From: DATJLQ01 sp035509415
GTDB lineage: Bacteria; Pseudomonadota; Alphaproteobacteria; JACZXZ01
Assembly (NCBI GenBank): GCA_035509415.1
Contig: DATJLQ010000054.1
Location: 1 to 40,992, forward strand
Length of the DNA: 40,992 nucleotides
Direction: 5' to 3'
Shown: positions 26,985 through 33,536 of the stretch, one piece after another
Numbering within the stretch: position 1 is the first letter of the stretch
Layout of the letters: every line of letters begins with the position of its first letter
Notes under the pieces: generated by a model
What the model saw: only the letters and a program-made list of their open reading frames with translations
What the model was told of the DNA's origin: nothing
Databases searched by the model: none
Position numbers and translations under genes: made by a program

Positions 26985-27001
26985 ATTATACTGCAATGCA
27001 A
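26985..27001 (-). promoter_or_regulatory. ccr -10 box with an abutting TGC-N3-GCA operator-like palindrome
   Basis: Minus strand TATAAT (26985-26990) is a perfect -10 box, but no good -35 box lies 16-18 bases upstream, which suggests activator dependence. Directly upstream (26991-27001) the plus strand reads CTGC-AAT-GCAA, an interrupted palindrome one base from CTGC-N3-GCAG, a form I recall for PhaR-type regulators of polyhydroxyalkanoate genes. Its position in the -10/-35 spacer would allow a bound protein to block RNA polymerase. The operator call is inference. Confidence 0.5.
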
Positions 27002-27163
27002 CATAAATATGGACTCATAACCTCGCCTTGGTCCATGATCATTTCCGATCCAGCGCAGCGCGGCGCCGGCATCGAACGGCCCGTGCCGGGGCCCGCGTGA
27101 GGCCCGGTGCGGCGCAAAAAAGCCCAAGGGAATCAAGGCTGAGCCCAAGGGGCGGGACGGCGG

Positions 27164-29176
27164 ATGGCGAACGACAAACGGCCCATCGACGGGAAGGGCG
27201 CGGCACCTCGGCGCGACGAGCCCTGGCTGTTCCGGACCTATTCGGGCCACAGCTCGGCGAGCGCGTCGAACGAGCTCTACCGCACCAATCTCGCGCGCGG
27301 CCAGACCGGCCTTTCGGTCGCCTTCGACCTTCCGACCCAGACCGGCTACGACAGCGACCACCCACTCGCCAAGGGCGAGGTCGGCAAGGTCGGCGTGCCG
27401 ATCTCCCATTTGGGCGACATGATGACGCTGTTCGACGCCATCCCGCTCGCGCGCATGAACACGTCGATGACCATCAACGCGACCGCACCGTGGCTCTTGG
27501 CGCTTTACGTCGCCGCCGCCGAGCGCCAGGGGGCGAAGCGCGCCGAGCTCTCGGGCACGACCCAGAACGACCTCATCAAGGAATATCTCTCGCGCGGCAC
27601 CTACATTTTCCCGCCCGAGCCCTCACTGCGCCTCACGACCGACGTGGTCGCCTTCGCCTATCGCGAAATCCCGAAATGGAATCCGATCAACGTCTGCTCG
27701 TACCATCTGCAGGAGGCGGGGGCGACGCCGACTCAGGAGCTCGCCTTCGCGCTCGCGACGTCGGTGGCCGTGCTCGATTCCGCGCGCGCGGCGGTGCCTC
27801 CGGAGGATTTCCCGACCGTCGCGGGCCGCATCAGCTTCTTCGTCAATGCGGGCATTCGATTCGTGACCGAGATGTGCAAGATGCGCGCCTTCGCCGAGTT
27901 GTGGGACGAGCTGCTCGCCGAGCGCTATGGCATCGAGGACGAGAAGCTGCGCCGCTTCCGCTACGGTGTGCAGGTGAACTCGCTCGGCCTCACCGAGCAG
28001 CAGCCCGAAAACAACGTCTATCGGATTTTGCTCGAAATGCTTGCGGTGACGCTCTCGAAAAACGCGCGCGCGCGTGCCGTGCAGCTTCCGGCGTGGAACG
28101 AGGCGCTCGGCCTGCCGCGTCCCTGGGACCAGCAATGGAGCCTGCGCCTCCAGCAGATCGTCGCCTACGAGACGGACCTATTGGAATATGGCGATCTCTT
28201 CGATGGCAGCGAGGTCGTGGGTGCCAAGGTCGCCGCGCTAAAGGACGAGACCAGGGCCGAGCTCGCGCGCATCGAGGCGCTGGGGGGCGCGGTCTCGGCG
28301 GTCGAGAGCGGGTATTTGAAGCAGGCGCTGGTCGAAAGCAACGCGCGCCGCGTCGCGGCCATCGAGGCGGGCTCCCAGATCGTGGTCGGCGTTAATAAAT
28401 TCACCGAATCGGCCCCCTCGCCTTTGACCGCGGGCGAGGATGGCGGCTATCTCGCCCCCGACCCCGAGGCCGAAGCGCGTCAGATCGCGTCCCTCAAGGC
28501 CTGGCGCGCAACGCGCGACGAGGGCAAGGTCGCCGCGTCGCTCGCTTCGCTCAAAGCGGCCGCGTCCGAAGGGCGCAACGTGATGGAGCCCTCGATCGCT
28601 TGCGCCCACGCGGGCGTGACCACCGGCGAATGGGCCGAGGCGCTGCGCCAGATTTTCGGCGAGTACCGCGCCCCCACGGGCATCGGGGCCGCGGCGGCGC
28701 CCGCCGCACCCGGCGAGCTTGCCAAGCTAAGGGTCGAGGTCGAGCGCGTGAGCCGGCGGCTCGGGCGGCGCATCAAGATCCTGGTGGGGAAGCCCGGCCT
28801 CGACGGGCATTCCAACGGCGCCGAGCAGATCGCCGTGCGCGCGCGCGACGCCGGGCTCGAGGTGGTCTACCAGGGCATCCGCCTGACGCCCGAGCAGATC
28901 GCGACCACGGCGCTCGAGGAATCGGTGCACGTGGTCGGGCTCTCGATCCTTTCGGGCTCGCATCTGCCGCTGGTCGAGGAAGTGATGACGCGCATGAAGG
29001 CGCTCGGCATCGCCGACACCCCGGTCGTGATCGGCGGCATCATCCCGCCCGCCGACGCGAAGCTCCTGCGCGCGGCGGGTGTGGCGCGCATCTACACGCC
29101 CAAGGACTACGTGCTCAACGCGATCATCGCCGACATCGTCGCCCTGGTCGACCGCGGGACCCAGAAGGCGGCGTAG
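27164..29176 (+). CDS. ecm: Ethylmalonyl-CoA mutase (MeaA-type)
   Basis: Adenosylcobalamin enzyme that rearranges (2R)-ethylmalonyl-CoA to (2S)-methylsuccinyl-CoA, the substrate of Mcd. The 670-residue single chain has a TIM-barrel catalytic part (GLSVAFDLPTQTGYDSDHP, MNTSMTINATAPWLLALY, SGTTQNDLIKEYLSRGTYIFP, SYHLQEAGAT and NNVYRILLEMLAVTLS) and a C-terminal cobalamin domain with the base-off motif DGHSNG, Asp547, His549 and Gly552, then GLSILSGSHL and the GGIIPP loop. Length is that of MeaA/Ecm rather than of two-subunit methylmalonyl-CoA mutase. The ATG at 27164 follows a GGGGCGGGACGG stretch. A diverged copy of its final 34 codons lies downstream of the next gene. Confidence 0.94.
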   Translation: MANDKRPIDGKGAAPRRDEPWLFRTYSGHSSASASNELYRTNLARGQTGLSVAFDLPTQTGYDSDHPLAKGEVGKVGVPISHLGDMMTLFDAIPLARMNTSMTINATAPWLLALYVAAAERQGAKRAELSGTTQNDLIKEYLSRGTYIFPPEPSLRLTTDVVAFAYREIPKWNPINVCSYHLQEAGATPTQELAFALATSVAVLDSARAAVPPEDFPTVAGRISFFVNAGIRFVTEMCKMRAFAELWDELLAERYGIEDEKLRRFRYGVQVNSLGLTEQQPENNVYRILLEMLAVTLSKNARARAVQLPAWNEALGLPRPWDQQWSLRLQQIVAYETDLLEYGDLFDGSEVVGAKVAALKDETRAELARIEALGGAVSAVESGYLKQALVESNARRVAAIEAGSQIVVGVNKFTESAPSPLTAGEDGGYLAPDPEAEARQIASLKAWRATRDEGKVAASLASLKAAASEGRNVMEPSIACAHAGVTTGEWAEALRQIFGEYRAPTGIGAAAAPAAPGELAKLRVEVERVSRRLGRRIKILVGKPGLDGHSNGAEQIAVRARDAGLEVVYQGIRLTPEQIATTALEESVHVVGLSILSGSHLPLVEEVMTRMKALGIADTPVVIGGIIPPADAKLLRAAGVARIYTPKDYVLNAIIADIVALVDRGTQKAA

Positions 29177-29272
29177 GGGCGAAGGCCGGCGACTTCAGGC
29201 GCCACGTTTCCGGATTTTTCCGAATCGAAATAGAATGGCCGCTTCGGGCAATGGCACGGGTGGGACGAAATC

Positions 29273-29644
29273 ATGCCGCCAAGGAATGTCGACGGGCGTG
29301 CGCTGGCAGAACAGTGGATCGCAGCCTGGAACTCCAGGGACCTCGATCGAATCATGGAGCACTACGCCGTGGACGTCGAGTTCGAGGCGAATACGGTCGT
29401 GCGCCGCTGGCACAAGGAAGACGGAAAATTGGTCGGCGCTGCGGCCCTGCGCGAGCATTTCCGTCTCGGTCTCGAGCTCTCGCCCGGGCTGCGCTTCGAT
29501 CTCGAAGAGGTCTTCACGCTGCCGAGCGGCTACGCCGTCCTGTACCGGCGCGACAATGGCAACCGCGTTATCGACGTGGTCGAGCTCGACCGCGACGGCA
29601 AGGCCCGGCGCGTGAAGGCTTTCTACGCGAGCGCGCAAAAATGA
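29273..29644 (+). CDS. NTF2-like / SnoaL-like small protein
   Basis: A 123-residue protein of the NTF2-like superfamily; members bind or transform small molecules in a cone-shaped pocket, and function cannot be set from sequence. Visible features are the N-terminal helix ALAEQWIAAWNSRDLDRIMEHYAVDVEFE, written in parts: WIAAWNSRDLDRIMEHY followed by AVDVEFEA, then LVGAALREHF with the second helix preceded by GAAALREHFRLGL, and curved strands ending VIDVVELDRDGKARRVKAFYA. It lies 96 bases after ecm and is followed without a gap by the ecm-tail fragment (ATGA overlap at 29641-29644). The position between a gene and a copy of its own 3' end suggests arrival by a local duplication or insertion. 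Confidence 0.8.
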   Translation: MPPRNVDGRALAEQWIAAWNSRDLDRIMEHYAVDVEFEANTVVRRWHKEDGKLVGAAALREHFRLGLELSPGLRFDLEEVFTLPSGYAVLYRRDNGNRVIDVVELDRDGKARRVKAFYASAQK

Positions 29645-29763
29645 CGCGCGGCCCCGGTGCGGCCGGTGTCGCGCGCATCGATACGTCCAAGGGCTGCGTG
29701 CTCGACGCGATCGTCGCCGACATCGTGGCGCTGGTCGATCGCAGGACGCAAAAGGCGGCGTAG
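29641..29763 (+). pseudogene. Duplicated, diverged 3' end of ecm
   Basis: An open stretch of 40 codons whose last 34 residues (AAGVARIDTSKGCVLDAIVA and on, ending in TQKAA) align without gaps to the C-terminus of Ecm at 29075-29176. By eye about 15 of the final 102 bases differ, including changes such as Tyr to Asp, Asp to Gly and Tyr to Cys. The fragment lacks the cobalamin site and cannot be an enzyme. Its first ATG overlaps the stop of the NTF2-like gene. It is best read as a remnant of a partial duplication of ecm. Confidence 0.85.
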
Positions 29764-29776
29764 GGCAAATCGCGCC

Positions 29777-29840
29777 CCTCATGCTTCGAGACGCTCGCGT
29801 TGCTCGCTCCTCATACTTCGAGACGCTCGCGTTGCTCGCT
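29777..29840. repeat. 32-base tandem repeat, two copies
   Basis: 29777-29808 and 29809-29840 are identical except for one base (G at 29783, A at 29815). Each begins CCTCAT and contains CTTCGAGACGCTCGCG. A third partial copy starts at 29841 (CCTCA) and runs into GCATGAGGAGCG, which is inverted relative to the unit start. The unit is built from the same core as the following REP-like hairpin. Confidence 0.85.
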
Positions 29841-29870
29841 CCTCAGCATGAGGAGCGAATTCCCTCGTTC

Positions 29871-29915
29871 CCTCATCCTGAGGAGGGCGCGTTGCGCCCG
29901 TCTCGAAGGATGAGG
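29871..29915. repeat. REP-like palindromic intergenic element
   Basis: Outer arms CCTCATCC (29871-29878) and GGATGAGG (29908-29915) enclose an inner stem GGGCGC-GTT-GCGCCC (29885-29899). Elements of the form CCTCATCCTGAGGAG...CGTCTCGAAGGATGAGG are common dispersed repeats in alphaproteobacterial genomes; this is recalled, not searched. It sits with the 32-base tandem repeats. Confidence 0.8.
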
Positions 29916-29933
29916 TCGAACCGCCACCCCGCC

Positions 29934-29961
29934 TTGACGCCTCGCCGTTCGCGCCTATAAT
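29934..29961 (+). promoter_or_regulatory. Strong sigma-70 promoter for the ACT-domain gene
   Basis: TTGACG (29934-29939), 16 bases, perfect TATAAT (29956-29961). Predicted start is at about 29968. Few promoters in this window match consensus so well. Confidence 0.7.
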
Positions 29962-29968
29962 CCCGCCC

Positions 29969-30100
29969 ATGCGCAAGCAGGTCCTAATTCGGCGAATTAG
30001 CACCCCGGCCCCCCTTGGGTTGCCGGTCCTTGGTGCTCGTTCGTTCGCCGAATCCGTGGAGATCGCTTGCCATGTCGTCCCAGTCCTCGCCTCAGTCTAA
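29969..30100 (+). other. Possible leaderless 43-codon upstream reading frame
   Basis: An ATG lies at the predicted transcript start of the ACT-gene promoter and opens 43 codons (MRKQVLIRRISTPAPLGLPV and on) to a TAA at 30098-30100, overlapping the start of the ACT gene by 29 bases. It is rich in Val, Leu and Ile. It may be a leader peptide or chance; no ribosome-binding site precedes it. Confidence 0.2.
29984..30000. promoter_or_regulatory. Perfect 17-base operator-like palindrome
   Basis: CTAATTCG-G-CGAATTAG is an eight-base perfect inverted repeat with one central base, AT-rich within a GC-rich genome, starting about 16 bases after the predicted transcript start. Such placement is typical of a repressor site. 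The binding protein is unknown. Confidence 0.6.
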
Positions 30101-30410
30101 GTCTCGGTCCGCGCCGTCGGCCCAGCCGGCCGCTGAAACCCCCGACCCCGTCACCAGCTGCTTCGCGGTCCAGGCCCACGCCGAGCCCGCCGTGATGCCG
30201 CGCGTGCTCGAGCCGTTCGCAAAGCGCGGCCTGGTGCCTGCCCAATGGCGCAGCACGCTTGCGGGCGCTCGCCGCGACGAGCTCCACATCGAAATCCAGC
30301 TCGAGGGTGCCAGCCGCGAGCTCGCGGACTACATCGCGCGCTGCCTACGCCAAATTCCCGATGTCGAGGCGGTGCTGACCTCGGAAAAGCGCGTAACGCG
30401 CCAGGCGTGA
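30072..30410 (+). CDS. Small ACT-domain protein
   Basis: A 112-residue cytosolic protein: a Ser/Gln/Pro-rich tail (residues 1-25), then one ACT-like fold with the first strand SCFAVQAHAEP, the helix VMPRVLEPFAKRGLVP, a central hairpin (RDELHIEIQLEG), the second helix SRELADYIARCLRQIP and the last strand VEAVLTSEKRV. This beta-alpha-beta-beta-alpha-beta order is the ligand-binding ACT fold, which usually senses amino acids; the nearest wording is that of acetolactate synthase small subunits, but it lacks their C-terminal domain. The start is ATG 30072 with GGAG ten bases upstream. It has its own strong promoter and a palindromic operator, so it is probably regulated. No partner enzyme lies beside it. 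Confidence 0.75.
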   Translation: MSSQSSPQSKSRSAPSAQPAAETPDPVTSCFAVQAHAEPAVMPRVLEPFAKRGLVPAQWRSTLAGARRDELHIEIQLEGASRELADYIARCLRQIPDVEAVLTSEKRVTRQA

Positions 30411-30485
30411 GGCGCGAAACTCGGGCGCCTGTCACGCGGGCGCGATTGCAAGGATCGCGCGGACCGGCTAGACCGGCGCTCCCGA

Positions 30486-31349
30486 ATGCCGGAGCAAGCA
30501 CCCTTGAGCTATCTCGATCATCTCCGCCGCTGCAACCAGCGTGACATGAGCCGCTTCCGCCCCTTCGTCGTCGCGGGCGAGCGGGTGGGGTGGATCAAGG
30601 AGCCGTTCCTCTCGACCCTCGGGGAATTCCCCGATCTCTTCCAGATCGACGCGCACGCCGTGACCCTCGATCCCGCGCTCGCGACTCCCGAGGCGCGCAC
30701 GAAAGCGGTCGAGCCCGCCCTCCGCTCGCTCGCGGACGAGGGGCTCATCCACGCCTGGCGCGATGAGCCCTATCCGGTCGTGACCGAATGGGGCAAGCCG
30801 CCGCTCATGGAGATGGAACGCGCGGCGGCGCAGCATTTCGGCATCCGCGCCTTCGGCGTGCATCTGAACGGCTTCGTGCGCGAGGGCGAGCGCATCTCGA
30901 TGTGGATCGGGAAACGCGCCCTCGACAAGCCCAATTATCCCGGCATGCTCGACAATACGGTCGCGGGAGGCCAGCCCGCCGGCCTCACGCTCCTCGAGAA
31001 TCTCGTCAAGGAGGCGCACGAGGAAGCGGGCATTCCGGAAGCGCTCGCGCGTCGCGCCGTCGCCGTGGGGGCGATCTCCTACACGCTCGAGACCGAGGAG
31101 GGCCTGCGGCCCGACACGCTCTTCTGCTACGACCTCGAGCTCGAGGCCGGTTTCGTGCCGCGCAATCTCGACGGCGAGATCGCGGATTTCATGCTCTGGC
31201 CGATCGAGCGCGTCGCGGGACTCGTGCGCCATACGTTCGAGTTCAAGTTCAACTGCAACCTCGTGGTGATCGATTTCCTCCTGCGCCACGGGCTCATCCC
31301 GCGCGACCATCCCGAATATCGCGAGCTCGTCGAGGGGCTCAAGGGGTAG
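30486..31349 (+). CDS. Nudix hydrolase with DUF4743 N-terminal domain
   Basis: Member of the Tnr3/plant NUDT20-24 type of Nudix proteins; relatives hydrolyse damaged thiamine diphosphate forms, which is the best guess for substrate. The 287-residue protein has an N-terminal DUF4743 region (about residues 1-115, with RCNQRDMSRFRPFVVAGERVG written as FRPFVVAGERVGWIKEPF) and a C-terminal Nudix domain with WIGKRALDKPNYPGMLDNTV, then AGGQPAGLTLLENLVKEAHE and EAGI, whose KEAHEEAGI supplies the metal-binding glutamates. The first conserved Glu of the classic box is absent, as in this subfamily. It follows the ACT gene by 75 bases on the same strand. No thiamine gene is adjacent. Confidence 0.85.
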   Translation: MPEQAPLSYLDHLRRCNQRDMSRFRPFVVAGERVGWIKEPFLSTLGEFPDLFQIDAHAVTLDPALATPEARTKAVEPALRSLADEGLIHAWRDEPYPVVTEWGKPPLMEMERAAAQHFGIRAFGVHLNGFVREGERISMWIGKRALDKPNYPGMLDNTVAGGQPAGLTLLENLVKEAHEEAGIPEALARRAVAVGAISYTLETEEGLRPDTLFCYDLELEAGFVPRNLDGEIADFMLWPIERVAGLVRHTFEFKFNCNLVVIDFLLRHGLIPRDHPEYRELVEGLKG

Positions 31350-31427
31350 GGACACAAACTCCGGCCGAAATGTTCACCCCCACCCAGCTCCGGGTAGGGC
31401 TCGGCTTCGCCTCGCCAACCCTGCGCA

Positions 31428-31452
31428 ACCCTCCCCCCTCGAGGGGGAGGGT
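31428..31452. repeat. C/G-run palindrome between convergent genes
   Basis: ACCCTCCCCCCTC (31428-31440) meets GAGGGGGAGGGT (31441-31452) to form a near-perfect inverted repeat without loop. It lies in the 135-base gap between the convergent Nudix and gluQRS genes. Elements of this form are common intergenic repeats in high-GC Proteobacteria and could end transcription from both sides, though no T-run follows. Confidence 0.7.
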
Positions 31453-31484
31453 AGGGTGGGGGGCATTGCGACATTCGCGCGCGT

Positions 31485-32348
31485 TCAATTCGTAAATCCC
31501 GCAAGCGCGCGCACCTCGGCGGCGCTGCGGCCCGCCTCGCGCAGGCTTTGAATCGTGGCGGCGCGATCGCGCTTCGCGAGACGCCGCCCGCTCGCATCGA
31601 GCAGGAGCGCATGATGGGCGTAGTCCGGCACCTCAAGGCCGAGCAATGCCTGCAACAGGCGATGGACATGGGTCGCCTCGAACAGATCCTCGCCGCGCGT
31701 GACCAAGGTCACGCCCTGGAGATGATCGTCGAGCGCAACGGCGAGATGGTAGCTCGTGCGCAGGTCCTTCCGCGCCAGCACCACGTCGCCGAACATCTCG
31801 GGCGTCGCGCGTTGCTCGCCGCGCCCGCGATCGCGCCAGGTGAGCGGCCCGGTCTCGGCGCGCGCGCGCGCGACGTCGAGGCGCAACGCGTAGGCGGCAC
31901 CGGAGGCGAGACGCTCGGCGCGCGCGTCGGGCGAGAGGCGCTTGCAGGTGCCGGGATAGATCGTCACCGCTTCGCCCTGGGGTGCGGCACCCGCGCGCGC
32001 GACTTCGGCCGCGATCTTGGCGCGGCTGCAGAAGCATGGATAAAGCAACCCGCGCGCCTCCAGCCCGTCGAGCGCCGCGCCATAGTCGTCCATGTGCTCC
32101 GACTGGCGCCGCACCGGCTTTTCCCAATCGAGGCCGAGCCAGGCGAGGTCGTCATAGATGGCCTGCTCGAATTCGGGGCGCGAGCGCCCGCGGTCGATGT
32201 CCTCGATACGCAAGAGGAACCGCCCGCCCGCCGCCGCACGCCGCGCATAAAGCGCGGCGTAAGCGTGGCCGAGATGGAGCCGGCCCGTGGGGCTCGGCGC
32301 GAAGCGCGTGGTCTCGGCGAAAGGCTGGCCCTTGGCGTATAGGCTCAT
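31485..32348 (-). CDS. gluQ: Glutamyl-queuosine tRNA(Asp) synthetase
   Basis: Paralogue of glutamyl-tRNA synthetase lacking the anticodon domain; it attaches glutamate to queuosine 34 of tRNA-Asp. The 287-residue protein has the class I motif in FAPSPTGRLHLGHAYAAL, the RIEDIDRGRSRPEF block, a zinc site of the CFC...C kind (YPCFCSRAKI and YPGTCKRL), LVTRGEDLFEATHVHRLLQA and the KMSKS-like RRLAKRDRAATI. Length and the lack of a C-terminal anticodon-binding region separate it from GltX. It is convergent with the Nudix gene and divergent from the alkA-like gene, with about 74 bases between the start codons. Confidence 0.95.
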   Translation of the reverse strand: MSLYAKGQPFAETTRFAPSPTGRLHLGHAYAALYARRAAAGGRFLLRIEDIDRGRSRPEFEQAIYDDLAWLGLDWEKPVRRQSEHMDDYGAALDGLEARGLLYPCFCSRAKIAAEVARAGAAPQGEAVTIYPGTCKRLSPDARAERLASGAAYALRLDVARARAETGPLTWRDRGRGEQRATPEMFGDVVLARKDLRTSYHLAVALDDHLQGVTLVTRGEDLFEATHVHRLLQALLGLEVPDYAHHALLLDASGRRLAKRDRAATIQSLREAGRSAAEVRALAGFTN

Positions 32349-32422
32349 GGCGATGGCACTAATCCAAAGTTTGGGCTAAGGGAAGAGCGCGAAACCAGAC
32401 GAAGCGAGGGGTGGGATCGACC

Positions 32423-33061
32423 ATGGCGCAGCGCGTGCGCTTCGGGCCCAAGCTGATGGAGGAGGCGATGGCCGAGCTCGGCCGGCGCGACGCCGACCTC
32501 GCCCAGGCGCATCGCGTCTCGGGCACGCCCGATCTGCGCCATCGCGATCCGGGCTTCGCGACCCTCCTCAACGTCATCGTCTCCCAGCAGCTTTCGACCG
32601 CCTCGGCACGCGCGATCCACGGCAGGCTCGTCGAGACGCTCGGCATGCCGACGCCCGACGGCTTCCTGGCCCTCGAGGACGCGGCCCTACGCGCGATTGG
32701 CTTTTCGCGCCAGAAGATCGCCTACGGGCGCGACCTCGCGCGCGCGGTGGGCGACGGGCGTCTCGACCTCGAGACTCTTCCGCGCCTCGAGGACGAGGAG
32801 GCGATCCGCTGCATCACCTCGGTCAAGGGGCTCGGGCGTTGGAGTGCGGAGATGTATCTCCTGTTCGCGCTGAAGCGCCCCGACATCTGGCCGGTCGACG
32901 ATCTCGCGGTCGCGGCCGCGGTCCAGCGCGTCAAGGGATTGCGCCGGCGCCCGGACCGCAAAAGAATGCTTCGCCTCGCCGAGCCCTGGCGCCCCTGGCG
33001 CAGCTATGCGGCGCGCCTCATGTGGCATTATTACTCGAACGCGCCCTTGGTGCAGGAGTGA
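32423..33061 (+). CDS. DNA-3-methyladenine glycosylase II (AlkA-like)
   Basis: Base-excision repair glycosylase for alkylated purines. From the ATG at 32423 the protein has 212 residues; an in-frame GTG at 32411 would add four. The HhH-GPD motifs are present: NVIVSQQLSTASARAIHGRL (about 50-69), GFSRQKIAYGRDLA, the helix-hairpin-helix VKGLGRWSAEMYLLFAL (134-150), and the catalytic aspartate in WPVDDLAV (159-160). It is a compact AlkA type without the N-terminal domain of the Escherichia coli enzyme. Downstream, 28 bases on, is a small membrane protein gene in the same direction. Confidence 0.92.
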   Translation: MAQRVRFGPKLMEEAMAELGRRDADLAQAHRVSGTPDLRHRDPGFATLLNVIVSQQLSTASARAIHGRLVETLGMPTPDGFLALEDAALRAIGFSRQKIAYGRDLARAVGDGRLDLETLPRLEDEEAIRCITSVKGLGRWSAEMYLLFALKRPDIWPVDDLAVAAAVQRVKGLRRRPDRKRMLRLAEPWRPWRSYAARLMWHYYSNAPLVQE

Positions 33062-33089
33062 GCGTGCGCGCGCCGAATGGGGGACCCGC

Positions 33090-33347
33090 ATGATCCCGAC
33101 CCGGTCGATCGACCGCGCGAAATGGCTCGAGCTTCGGAAGCTCGGTCGCGCGCGTTTCGTGCTCGCGAACGGCTTGCCCCACGGCGTCGTCGGCGCGATC
33201 CTCGCCTGCACCGTGAGCTATTTCATGAATCAGCGCGCGCCCGCGATCTATGCCGTGCTCGTGGCGGCGATGATCCTGTTCGCGCTCTGGAACAGCCTCC
33301 AACGCTGGAACGCGATGGAGAAGCGCTTCGCGGGGCCGGCATCGTGA
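33090..33347 (+). CDS. Hypothetical two-helix membrane protein
   Basis: An 85-residue protein I do not recognise. It starts at ATG 33090 with GGGGGA seven bases upstream, has a basic N-terminus (RAKWLELRKLGRARF), then two membrane segments, GVVGAILACTVSYFMN at about residues 32-47 and AIYAVLVAAMILFALW at about 53-68, and a short charged tail. It is 28 bases after the alkA-like gene and is followed by a dispersed palindromic repeat. Confidence 0.65.
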   Translation: MIPTRSIDRAKWLELRKLGRARFVLANGLPHGVVGAILACTVSYFMNQRAPAIYAVLVAAMILFALWNSLQRWNAMEKRFAGPAS

Positions 33348-33407
33348 TTGGCGCCCAATCCTTGCCGTCGGGCGCGAGCCGCAGCGGGCAATCACGCCAA
33401 CCGTCGC

Positions 33408-33486
33408 CCCCCGCGAAAGCGGGGGTCCAGGCGGCGACCGGTCCGAAACGCTCGTTGATGGTCTGGATTCCCGCTTGCGCGGGAAT
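33408..33486. repeat. Dispersed double-hairpin intergenic repeat
   Basis: Two stems: CCCCCGC-GAAA-GCGGGGG (33408-33425) with a GNRA tetraloop, and ATTCCCGC-TTGC-GCGGGAAT (33467-33486), joined by a spacer bounded by GTCCAG and CTGGAT, which are themselves complementary. This matches a widely spread proteobacterial repeat (CGAAAGCGGG...GTCCAG / CTGGATTCCCGC...GCGGGAATGAC), recalled from experience. It fills most of the 189-base gap before the esterase gene. Confidence 0.8.
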
Positions 33487-33536
33487 GACGGAGAGCGAAG
33501 GATGGCGCCGCGAATTTCCGGACTCACCGTGAGAGA

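Noticed and set aside
29273..29763. NTF2-like gene plus following fragment as a toxin-antitoxin pair
   Set aside because: The four-base overlap resembles such pairs, but the second frame is a recognisable copy of the ecm tail and the first is an NTF2-like fold with no toxin motif.
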